Under the pieces are notes generated by a model. It did not search any database. It saw only the letters and a list, made by a program, of their open reading frames with translations, and was not told the origin of the DNA. A stretch of DNA of 64,000 nt from Maylandia zebra (Eukaryota; Chordata; Actinopteri; Cichliformes; Cichlidae), in NCBI RefSeq assembly GCF_041146795.1, contig NC_135172.1, positions 16,255,123 through 16,319,122 of the forward strand, given 5' to 3'. Every line of letters starts with the position of its first letter. The stretch's first letter is position 1. The position numbers were made by a program, and so were the translations under genes. Positions 23,756 through 35,600 of this stretch are shown one piece after another.

Positions 23756-26700
23756 CTACAGATCTCCAATGGGAATGATTTCTTCGTTGATAAAAAACTC
23801 AATGGTCTCTTCCTCCCAGTCGTCCACATTGCTGTCCAGCTCATCTGTGCCCACTCCTACATGACACAAAAATTTCAGCACTCTTAAGAAAAAGCCTCAA
23901 AGGCAAGTTAACAGTGAGTGAGATAACAGTGAGAGGTCCCACCTCCTCTGAGCTCGAGGCGAATGCTCTTCTGTTCTTGATAAATCTTCAGCGCCTCCTC
24001 CCTGTACCGTCGGTAGTCTTCCATCATTGCCCTCCGCTTGTCCACCAGATCCTACTCACACAGAGCAGAGTTCAGCATCATAACCCACAAAGCTTACATT
24101 TCAGTGTGAACACACAGCTTGTATTACCATGAAAGCATGTAAAGTGTTAGCAGCCTCAGTGAATTATACTATAGAGTCAATATAAAAGTTAGCAAAACGC
24201 TTTAAATTTCTTTAAAGAGATACAGGAGATGATTAACTTGCAAATTAACAGGACAATAAAAAGGGGCCTATCCAATGCTGATGGAAGAGGTGGGGGACAG
24301 CACATGAAAAATTGGGAAAAGCATTTCCAACAAACTCTCCCAAAGATAAGTTAAAATATAAATATAAACAGGTCAAACCTTAGAAGCCTTGGACTGGCTC
24401 AGACGATCCTTCTGCTCAAAGATCTTTGAGTATTTCTTCAGATCCTTTTTGATCATCTGCAAGAGAACAGATGAGTGTATATGACAGCATGTTAACGTGA
24501 CAGATGGCTTCACAAACGCATCATCGCAGTACATGGTGGACACATGTATAATGTGGTGTAGCTGGGAGCCTCAGATTAGAGCTAGAATCAGGAGCCACGG
24601 TGCAGCTCTCATACGAGGTGTCAGAAAAATTATGTTTGTCATCACTGGCTCCACACACTCAACAACACACACACTCAACAACACACACACACAGTATAGA
24701 GAAGAAACTGTACCTTTATCTGTTCTGTGCTGAGCAGGGTTGGAGGTCTTGGTCTCCAGAGCAGCTGACAGAACCGATCCTTGTTGTTCTTCTGGAGGAG
24801 CCGGCCCTGGAACGTCCACAGCCAGTACGCATTGTCCACCTAGCACGCACGTAAAGGTGGAGAAAAACGAAGTGAATGGATGACAGAAAAAGACCAGACT
24901 GCATTTCCTCTCATCTGCAAAGGACTGGCGAGGCCTGTGGAGTGCTACGCACCTTGTGGCTCCACCACGAGACGGAGGTGACGACGTAGCGACCCGTTGG
25001 ATCCCACTCCACGTCAGAGGCCATGTAATGCTCTGCTATGTTCATCATGGTGCAGTCTGACGTGTCTACAAAGGCGAGAGCTCCGTTCATACTGCAAAGG
25101 AGAGGCAAAGCGGTTACATCCATGTACAAAGACACTCATCTCTACAGATACCAATGAAACAAGCCTCAGATTAGCGTTAGAATCAGGAGCTTAGCTCTCA
25201 TACGAGGTGTCAGAAAAAATGTTTAGTTTGTCATCAGTGGCTTCTTATATTCATCTCACACACACACACACACTCCGATAAAACCTACCTCCTGAGCCCA
25301 GCCAGCACCATAAACTGTCCCTGGGGGCTCCAGAAGATACTGTTGGCCTGCTGCTTGTCAAACATCTCTGTGAAAGGAAAAGTGTCACATTCAGTTTAGT
25401 GGACACATTAGAAGCAACAACGCTCTGCTATAACATTGCATGCCTGTCCTTCTACTCACTTATGAGCTCAATCTTGCCGTTGTTTTTGACATGATAGAAG
25501 GAGGCGTTGATTCTTGGCGACTCGCCGTGGAGGACAGCAAACTTACTGCCATTGGGCTCCCATGCAAACGCTATGATGCTTTCTATAAGGAAAACAACAC
25601 GAAGGGAAACAGATTAACTTCCTTTCTGTGGAAATTAGAATTACTTGCAGCTCATTTCTGTGTTTGTACAAATACATGTCTTACCCTTCATCTCCACCAC
25701 ATCGACAGGAACCTGCTTCTCTCTCATGCGGAAGATTTCAAAGTTGGTAACGACACCCTGAGAAGGCAAAAAAAGTCAACTTATTATTTCTTGTTTTTTT
25801 TAAAAGAAATCTGTGACATATAAGCGGTTTGTCCTCTTTCTATGAGTACCTGTGTTCCTTTGGGAGTCCTGTCAACTTTCACACACAGATAATCCCCGTT
25901 TCTCTGCCAGTGCAGTTTACAGTCGACGACATTGAAGAGATTGCGAACGCGGATCTCCTGACGGGAGGGCATCTGCATCAGAGTCACCCTGGCTGGGATG
26001 TCTTTGTCCTCGGGTACCCAGAACGCTATGATGTTGTCACCAGGAGACCACGAGAAGTCCCTGAAGATGCACAAACATTAATACCTCTATACAAAATGCC
26101 GTTGCTTTTTAAAGCATGAGAGTATGAAGGACTCTTACTTTATCCCAGTAATCTTGAGACTCTTCTTGTCCAGTAAGCCCATAGACTACAAGAAGAAAAC
26201 AAAACATAAACCTTTAATATCATTTGCACATTTCATTTAAACACATCTAGACTGTTTTCAGGCCTACTTACCGGAGTTTCATAGATGCTCAGTGTGTCTG
26301 GTGTCATCCTTGCAAAGAACTTCCCATCATGACTCCATCTGACAACAAACATGTAAAATTAGAAGACGCATCCAAACTCTGCAAGGACTCTGCAAATTTG
26401 ACTTAAATTAGATTTAAAAGAGAGAAAGCATAATACTGACTTAAAAATAGGCCAATGTGCAGAACTCTCGCAGTGGAAGCCTCTCTTCTTCTGTCCGGTC
26501 AGAATGTCCCAGATGATGATGGCCTGTGGGTCCTCCTTGGTGTCCATCAGTGGACTGAAGGTCACCACATACCTGGAAGCCAACACAACCACACATTAAA
26601 ATCAGACAGTGGCTCACAGGCCAACTCGGCACCTCTTTAGAGTGCTTTATCTGCACATTAATCATCCTTTGCTGTCCCCAGGTCATGGTGCAACAACCCA

Positions 26701-29076
26701 CAGGATTTAGGTGACGTTGCCTTATTTACAGGAAATAAATAAATACTAGAACGGGATACTCTGTGCACTATAATGTGCTTTTTTGGATTAAAAAAAAAAA
26801 ATCGACTTTTTATTACCTTTCACATGGTGAGAAGTCAATGAGGGACACACCCTGATGACTGAACCTCTGAATCTGTTTGAACTTCTCGCCGCCCCACAGT
26901 GCGATTCCCCGCTGGTGGAACGTAGCCAGGTAGGTACCTTTAGGAGACCATCGGACGTACGTCTCTGTCCAGCGCTGCATCAAAGCAGGAAAAACATCAG
27001 AACTCTCCAAACCAGTGACTACTGACCAATCATGTTCGATACAAGCCCTGCATTTCCCACCAACTCTGTGTGAGTAATTAAAAACTCACTGCTCTCTCTT
27101 CAACTGTGATTGGCTCTTTAGCGTCGTTGGAGAAAATGGCAGTCCTCTCTCCAGCTTCATAGATCACACTGTACTGGTCACGGCAATCTGGGTCCTCGAT
27201 CCAATGGCGCATATTCCCCTGAAAACACAGACAAAGTAATTGTCGCTTGCAGGGTTTCAGGATAGAGACTGTCCTGTTGATTTATAAAGGTCAACTTAAT
27301 AATGAAAGTGCTGACATGAAGCTATTTTTGTCAAACAAATTCTAAGTCTTATGACTGAAAAGTTAAGGTAACACTTACAAAGTCTTTGAAAGGCTGCTTT
27401 GCTGGAGCTTCCCATTCATCACTGATGTTCATGTATCTAAAAAACAAAACAAAAACAAAGGGGCGATTATTTACTTGTATTCCAAGTCTGGCAAGCAATA
27501 CCTGGACAATGCATTTACTGGGTGGTACTCCATACTCACTTGTCAAAGTCAGTGAAGAGGTTGACCCTAAACGTGTGTTGCTTGTCGAGTTTGTATCCAT
27601 CTGCGTTCTTGACTGCTTCGAGGGCTTGAGTAGGAGAAGCATACTCCAGGAAGATGTAACTGTAACGAGGAGAAAAAAACAATTACTAAAAAATAAAACA
27701 TAAACTCTCTGCTTCAAATCCAGAAATCCACCTTGAATCAAAACAGATGCACAAAAGAAAACATCTGTGGTCTTACCCTTTGGTCATGCCATCTGCATCT
27801 GGGTAAAACTCGGTCGTGATCTTGCCAAACTTGGAGAAGATCTTGTGTATGACGTTCTTGAGCTTTTCCAAACGCTCCGGGCCCACCTGAGGGACGTTGT
27901 CCACCACCACCACCGAGTCTATGCCGTCTGCCTCCTGGGGTTTTTCCCTCAGGATGTCATCAAGAAGCTCTGAAAAGTGAAGGAGGAGGGTCAGGGGTGA
28001 TGAACAAGCTCATCGGACTGTGTGGGGTTGGGGTTCTTATCTCATTTTAATGACGACCTTCTTTTCATATACAAAAACCAATCTAAACTTTATAGCCACC
28101 ACTTCAGTTACTGGTAGGGAAGACTGCATCGTTGAAAAAGACATAATTCTTTTGTTTAAATTTCCATTAGAGATGTGTAGGTTTACGCTTCATGATTTAT
28201 AAGTAGACAACATATAATCACATCATAATAAAGCTGATTCAATAGTACATCTCCTTTACACTCACTGCTTAATATACATCATTTTGATGAGGATAAAGAA
28301 CCGCTATGCTGGCGTGTTTAGCTTCACAGAAGCTATTTCATTTGAGTCTCTGTTTAACTTAAGCTTGCATATTAATATTAAATGGTACTAATTTTGTTGT
28401 AAATTTACACCCAAAGTTTCTATATACATAAATAATTATATTGTGACTACTACAGACAAAACACGTGTATCTGATGAGTCATTTTACCACAACTGCAAAA
28501 CTTGCACAATTGAAAAGCTCTACTGAGCAAACGCCCCTCAGACCTGGGTTAGGATTACCACTGAGCTACAACCAACTGCCCCATTCAAACTACTTTATAT
28601 AGGCAAACAGCACAGAGAAAATAATGCGCCTTAACGGCTTTACTAGCTAAAATCATGTTTCGGTTTTTCAGATCGCATCGCACAGGCCCCAGTGTGGGGT
28701 CTGGGTGAGGCTGTAACGGGCGTTAAGTACACTGTGATAACGTTATGTTGGAGTTTTTTTTTTGGAGAAAAAGGGTGGTGTCGCTGTTGTATTCCTGGTA
28801 ATTACGCTTATGCATCCAGCTCATGTTCATTGTTAACTATTCACTATTACTACGTGCCGGTGAGCAGAGAGGCAAGCTAGCTAGCTTTGTAGCATCTAAA
28901 ACATCCCCACCATTGAGCTCTTAGCTAACTGCTAACAGCAGGCCGGAAAGCCGGCGTTTTTTCTGTGACTGCTTACCGTCGTCGTCGACATCGTCCACGT
29001 AGTCCTCCGGGTCGCTGAAGGAAGGCTCCTCCTCTTCATACTCGGGGTCGTCCACCATATCCACCGTTTCTTTCAT
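23756..29076 (-). CDS. eif3b: eif3b, translation initiation factor eIF3 subunit B, complete
   Basis: eIF3b is a core scaffold of the eIF3 complex on the 40S ribosome. Eighteen coding exons on the minus strand: 29076-28977, 27969-27777, 27659-27540, 27436-27379, 27218-27090, 26974-26817, 26572-26441, 26338-26272, 26185-26139, 26060-25850, 25757-25685, 25582-25460, 25367-25289, 25091-24953, 24839-24714, 24456-24379, 24051-23943, 23856-23756. Total 2043 nt, 680 aa, phase consistent. The acidic N-terminus includes [13 protein letters not shown]. An RRM starts near residue 52 ([20 protein letters not shown]) and is followed by the beta-propeller ([30 protein letters not shown]). The C-terminus has [18 protein letters not shown] and [18 protein letters not shown]. 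The protein lacks the long Ala/Pro/Glu-rich extension that makes human EIF3B about 814 aa. It is head-to-head with brat1. Which teleost paralogue this is cannot be told here. Confidence 0.98.
24567..24652. repeat. Repeat copy A in an eif3b intron
   Basis: About 86 bp, including AGAATCAGGAGC and GCTCTCATACGAGGTGTCAG, recurs at 25162-25243. It lies in the intron between eif3b exons 24839-24714 and 24456-24379, followed by a CA-rich tract. Confidence 0.75.
25162..25243. repeat. Repeat copy B in a neighbouring eif3b intron
   Basis: This is the direct-orientation partner of 24567-24652, about 80% alike by eye and also followed by a CA tract. It lies in the intron between exons 25367-25289 and 25091-24953. 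Two copies in near-adjacent introns suggest local duplication or gene conversion, or two insertions of one element. Confidence 0.75.
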
Positions 29077-29618
29077 TTAACAGAACTACGACACGGACTT
29101 TTGTCTACAGCGGAGCAAAAATCCCGAAAACGAAAAGGCTGGCGGTTCTCAGCCGGTGTAGCACCATGTGCGGATCCGTGAAAATGGACGACGTGACGGA
29201 AACGCGACACCGGAACCTCCTCAAAGGCGCGTGGAAAGGCTGCGCAGAAGCAGTAAAGCTGTAAAGCATAGGGACCGGAAGTACAACAGCTACTGGTGGT
29301 AATTTTCCCCCCACAGTGATGTTTAGAGATCAGCGAAGAGCGCAGGGGCGTGAGACCCGCCCAGAAGCACGGAAAAGGAAACGACACACCGGTAGATCCG
29401 AAACTGTTTCCCGCGAGACGTTCGTTTAGTAAAGTACAAAAACCAACGACTTTGTGTGTTTAAAGTAGCTGCTTCAGTTTGGTCTGTACTGCACAATTTA
29501 GCTAGAGGTCACATTTACATTGACATGAGTGGTTAGAGGATGTGTAGACGTTATATAACTCCTAGTTGTAAAGACCTAAGCTAGCAACTGCGGTTATTAA
29601 CACGCACACCTTAGCACC
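29077..29618. promoter_or_regulatory. Putative bidirectional promoter between eif3b and brat1
   Basis: The start codons of eif3b (minus, 29076) and brat1 (plus, 29619) are 542 bases apart and diverge. The eif3b-proximal half is rich in CG dinucleotides, as in CpG-island bidirectional promoters. No TATA box was evident. Transcription starts are not visible, so the exact promoter is inference. Confidence 0.6.
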
Positions 29619-32600
29619 ATGGACAGAGAGTGTGTGTCACTGCTGCCCCGGGTCTGTGAGGTGCTGGCGGCCTCAGGGAGCTCGCTGCCCGATGACACCA
29701 TTCTGGAGAAACTGCTGGACTGGTTCACAGCGCTCACCGAGGCTGGTTAGTAGTACTGACCCTAACAGGATAGTGTCTTCATTCTTCCTCCTCTCCCACT
29801 ATCTTTCTAATAGGAGGATCGATTCAAAAATTATATTATTAAAAGTATCGATACCATCTAATCGATACTTTATTTCTTTTCTTTAAGTTCAGTATGTAAC
29901 CCTCTACCCTGGTTTGAATAACAGATATTTTGAAAATGAAACAAACATGCGATGACTGTCTTTTTTGTGTTGACTGTCACTTCTGCTTCATTTATGGCTT
30001 ATAGCATATTTAAACGACACAAGCTGAGACAGAGACAAGCACATTTACATTCCAGTTCTTCGAAAAAACAGCTTCAAAATACATGAAAAGCTGAAAGGTG
30101 TGTTTTAAAGAGCCCTCATTTTCCAGAGAACTGATCTAAACTTAATACCATGCAGCGAATCACTGTATTTGTAGGTGATTATTACTCAGATTATATCACC
30201 GATATTTGCAGATAACATTTACACTTTGTAAAAGATCCCAAAACTCAAAGATACTTATGATATATATATATATGTTATATTGCATTAATAAAGATAAATT
30301 AAAATTTAAAATGTTCCTTTTTCATGTCTTTTATACCTTTATCATTTCTCTTTATGGTGCACATAAAAAAGTGATCCTGTGTAAATCTGTATCATTGTTT
30401 TTCTTTTCTTTCACTCTTTGAAGGGGAGTCTCTGCTGGAGGCCTGTCCGTGTCTGCTTGAGTTCATATCTGCTGTGATTCATGACACGGCTTCAGCCCCA
30501 GGTGTCCTCTCCTTCACTCTCAGACTCATCGGCTTATTGGCTGCTGCTGAGGATGACTTCATAGTTCTTAAGGTAGAGCTTCTGACGCCTGTTGCATTTA
30601 GTAAACTGTTACAAAATATTCCAGTACTTATCTGCTCTATTATTGTGCCTCCCTCTCTCTCTTGCAGGAGTCCTTAGTACTGGATCTTGTCTTTAGCTGT
30701 CAGCACTGGCAGGAGTTAGGGCTCTGGGAGGATCCCTGCATACGGATTGGCTGGATCCAGGGCTTAAGGACCACACTGCAGCATCCAAATGGTCTTAGCT
30801 TCTTTAGACAAGCAGGTGAGTTTTGTGCATCGATTCATGAGAGGGGGATCATTAGTGTTAAGGATAATATGCTATTTCTGTTCATCCTTTCATTTGTTTG
30901 CTCTTGCATATCAAATTCAGGGTCACTGGGGGCTGGATCTTTCCCAGCTGCCATAGGGCGAGAGGCACTGTGCTATAGGTATTATATTGTTGTAATTCTG
31001 ACGCATCCTCAGTGGCGTGTCTAGAAAATTTTTGTTGGGGGGGCCAGGTAGGGGCACAGATTTGGAGAAGGGTGGCAGATATAATTGGCAGATATTGTTA
31101 AAAACAATTCTACCAACCATTAACCATAATTCAATAACCCTGTAAACCTAATAACCGAATGCGCTTTTAACTCTTATTAGAATGAGATTTTAACCACTAC
31201 GGTGCAAAGTTTTTAGATACTGCGTTGATAAAGTAGAAGAGATACAATCAGTCAGTGTTTACTCAGCATTCAAGGACATCAATATTTGCATAGTATTTTT
31301 ACTGACATGTAGTGCACATATGTTTTGGGCAAAAACATTTTTGAATATTAAAATACGAACATTTTTAACATACAATTGGCAAATTAGCCAATGCCAATGC
31401 AAAACCAATGCCTGTTAAAAAAAAGAAGATAATCTTCTCACAAACTGGTGTTTGATTTTGAAACAGGAAAAAAGTGGGGAAACAAATGAAAAGACTAACA
31501 TTTGAATAAAACCTGAAAGCAAGTAAATACTTTCTATGCTGCCTTATGGTAAACTTTGGTAATATTGATGTATAAATAATAATAATGGATTGGATTTATA
31601 TAGCGCTTTACAATGCCACTGTTCATTCACTCACTGGTGGAGGTAAGCTACGGTTGTAGCCACAGCTGCCCTGGGACAGACTGACAGAAGCGAGGCTGCC
31701 ATGTCGCGCCATCGGCCCCTCTGGCCAACACCAGTAGGGTAAAGTGTCTTGCCCAAGGACACAACGACCAGGACAGAGAGCTCGGGGATCGAACCGGCGA
31801 CCTTCCGGTTACAGATACGTTACCCAACCCCCTGAGCCACGGTCGCCCTTTAAAATAAAGATATACACTGGTTGATGATGAAATACAGTCAGCTGGCATG
31901 GTGACACTGCCAGTATTAACCTGCAGGGCTGGACTGGGACAAAAAATTGGGCATTTTGACTAGAGACCGGCCCACCTGGTATTAAAGCCATAAAGACTTT
32001 GAATGAAAACAAATGCTGTTGTGACAGTGATGTACAGTCTTTTTGGTATATGTATGATTTCTATGCATTTTACGTCAGATAAAAACTTTGTTCGCAAGAT
32101 TCAGATAATTATTTAATAAAAGCGAGATATTTGAATTGAGAATAAAAAAGAAAAGTATTTCTTTGTGCCCCCCTCTCCCTGTTAATGCCCTACCTGGCCC
32201 CCTGGCAACACTTTGCTAGACCCGTCCCTGCACAGTTACCAGCTGTCAGCTACACAGAAAAGGATCCTGGTGTTATTTGTCTCTCAGAAACAGTTCATAA
32301 CTTCCCTTCAACTCATTCATGTCACCTAAAAGGTAAACCTGTTTCTCCATCACCTGTTCAGCTCTGATGATTCAGTAAGGACATCTCCTGGTTTCATCTT
32401 CATGTTTCCCTCTCACCACATATCCAAACCGACATCATGACCAGCAGCTTTACAGCTGTGGCTCCAGCAAACATCAGCTGATACTAGAAATTAATATTAA
32501 ATAAATTCTAACAACAGCTGATCAAGCTTAAACGTGCTGCTGTTGTTTAGCGCGACATCCGCTGGTTTCCTGTTTCTGGCGCAAAGTGGGCGATAAACAA

Positions 32601-35600
32601 ACAAGAGAGCCGATCAGCTGATCATTGATCAGTTTCACGATTGAAGTAGCAATAGAAGAGGCAGCTGTAAAGACAGAATAACTCCAGCTGTGTGTCTTTT
32701 TTCCATTATAGCTAAAGTTCGGGACAAACTGCGTCTCTTCTCAGCTCAATACGAAACGTGTAATATTTTCTCTGAATGAGGGACCATTCCATTTTTTAAG
32801 GAGCTGTTGGCAACTCTACTAACTAACCTTATGAATAAAATAAAGTTCACTATCAGTAACATCATAGCAACCGAACAGCTGTATAGAAACTCGTCATTCT
32901 AGCTCACGCAGTACGAGGTATTGTAACTGACTGTAAAAAGTCAGCTTAACAAAAATAAACTGCACCTAAACTTGGTTTATATCTGACCCAGATAGACTGC
33001 AGGTCATAACTTCTTACCTGAAGTTCAGTTCACCTGACACTCGGACCGGCGGCCACCTCGGGTCTCTCAACCTTCCCTCATCCACCTGTTGCCTCTGTGG
33101 AAGCTCCGCCATAGCCACCACCAAACAACTGAGTTATTTTTACACATCGGCCAGCATCTGGCCAATCCACCACTTTCATTGTTCATGCCGTTACAAAAAA
33201 AAACAAGTCATCAGCCCACCATGCAAATGTCCGATGGCTATGTTAACTTGTTAATCTTTCGCGGAAATTTTTTTTTTTTGTTTTCTGCGGTGCCGTCTTT
33301 TGTGCTTGGCTCTTCTACCTTTGCTAACATGATGCTCATAGTGCAGAAGCCGGTGCTGCATTCACTTACCCTCGGATATCTAGCTTCACTGTGAAACCAT
33401 AATCGTACATTTGATATTTCATTAAATTTTATTGTTTTAGCTTCGGGGTGGCACCTGGGGTGGCCAGTCTGGTTGGGGGGGGGTGGCCTGTGCCCCCCCC
33501 AGGCGACCCTGCTGGACACGCCACTGCGCATCCTCATATATATGTATTATCTTTGTTTGGTTTTTTTTAGATTTCATTGAGCCGCTTCTGCAACTCCAGA
33601 CAGACACAAGCCTATTTGTTGCCTCAGCTGCCAATCAAATGCTCGCCCACGTCCTGCTGTTCTGTCAGCCTGTCTCATCTATAGGATGTAATGGCACCAA
33701 TAAGAAGGAAGATGAGCAGAACACAAGCGTGTCCAAGGCAGTTGTAGAAAACCCAGCCGAGCCCATGGAAATAAACCAAGATTGCACCGCTGTTGTCGAT
33801 GCAATCTCAGAGTACCTCAAGAGGGCGCTGGGGGTTCCCAAGGGAAGCGCACAGCTTCATCAGTGTCAGCAGACCCTCCGATTGCTGGCTCTGCTCCTGG
33901 GCCAGACCAAGCCTCCTCTGCATGACAAGCTGCTGCAGACAGTCACAGCTTCTCTGGAGGAAATGGTGGCAGCAGACTGTAGTGAACTCACACTGCCTCT
34001 GATGGATGTCATTCTAGCTGCATGCAGGTAAACCCCTCATAAAACACACTAGAGTGTAGCTTTATAGAGTTGTCTGTCCTTTTTTGTCTCTACTAGAGAT
34101 TATTTAGATTTTAAGTAGTGACTTTAAGAGGATGGTGAGGACAGTGGAGCTTCCTGGCTGAATATGCAAATCTGCTAATAGATATAGCATCAATGGCTTT
34201 GTTCTGTTGATCTATGCAATACAACAGGACAGTGTAATGGTCAGCCATCATTCACAGCATTTACTTAGTGGTTGTTTTTAAGTATACATTAGTGACTGTG
34301 CTGCTGTTCAGCCTCTTTCTGGTTTAGTTTATAGACTCTTGCTGTGCTTGCTCCTACAGCCGCGTCCCAGACCAGCGCATCACCCGTCTTTTAACTTTCA
34401 TGTTGAACGTCAGGAAACCTGCTGACCTCGTCCATGCTGCAGCTGCTTTTCTCCGCGGCAGCCATCAGTAAGCACAGCTTGTTCAGCCAACACAAACTCT
34501 GTACACAAAAGTCTGTAGAGGTTGGGTTTTCTGTTAAAAAGCCCTGAGGATTTGTCAGTCTAGTGTCTTGTTTGCAAACTTTTCTTCTTCTTCTTCTTCT
34601 TCTTCTTCTTCTGGTTTTATGTGCAGTGACCGTGTCCACACAGCTCAGTCTGTGAGATTACTGCTGCTACCCCTCGACATCATATCTGGCCAGAACCGAC
34701 TAGGCACAAACACTGCAGGTGACCCACAAAGACGTACACTCTTGAGAAAAATCTGTGTTATCTTGCATTTATGTTATGGAGTAACATGAGGTCTGGGCCT
34801 ATAGGAGACATGCATCGGTTTGCCATGACTGAGCAGCTGAAAAGCAAAACCTCCTGCATCTCCATGATCAGTGTGTGTCTAACAAACACACCTCAGATTG
34901 CACACATGGTGAGTGTAAGGACAGGAGAGAGTGGCTAAGTAAATATTGGATCTTTTTCGGTTAACACTATAATTTTTAATTCCTCTGTAATAAAGCAGGC
35001 TTTTTAGGTTATTTATTTGTAATTACAATGTAATTATATTTACATACACACAATTAAAGGCAGGCACACTAGAATAAGGGGATAACAGGTATAATAATAA
35101 TTCTTTCCTGTACTGTACACTTAAGTAGATGCATGTAAACATAATTACATTGTAATTTCTGATAAAATCTGAATGATAGAAGTAACACGCCCTTAGTCGC
35201 AGGCCATGTTATAAGGTGTTAGCTTTGTTTCTAACGCATGGAAAGGCTTATAATCTGCCTCTCTCCCTCAGGATCCTGACTGCCTCCCCTGCGCTCCGGA
35301 TTTAATCGTGTCTGGAATTCTGTCGCTACTGAGGATCTGCAGCGGCGACTCGTCCTCCTCGTCCGCTGGCTGTAGTGAAGTTTTCAGGAATGTCATTGGC
35401 AGTGGGAAAGTTCAGAAATGTGCTCTAGAGGCTCTGACAGCTGTCAGTAACAGCCCAGGTGAAGCTGTCATTAGAGTTAGAATCCATATTACATGAATGG
35501 AACTAAAAGGGAATACTGAAAACAACCATTCTCTTTATGGAGGATATAAAGACCTTTAGTGCATATATTAAGATAAGATAAGATAAGACTTTATTGATCC

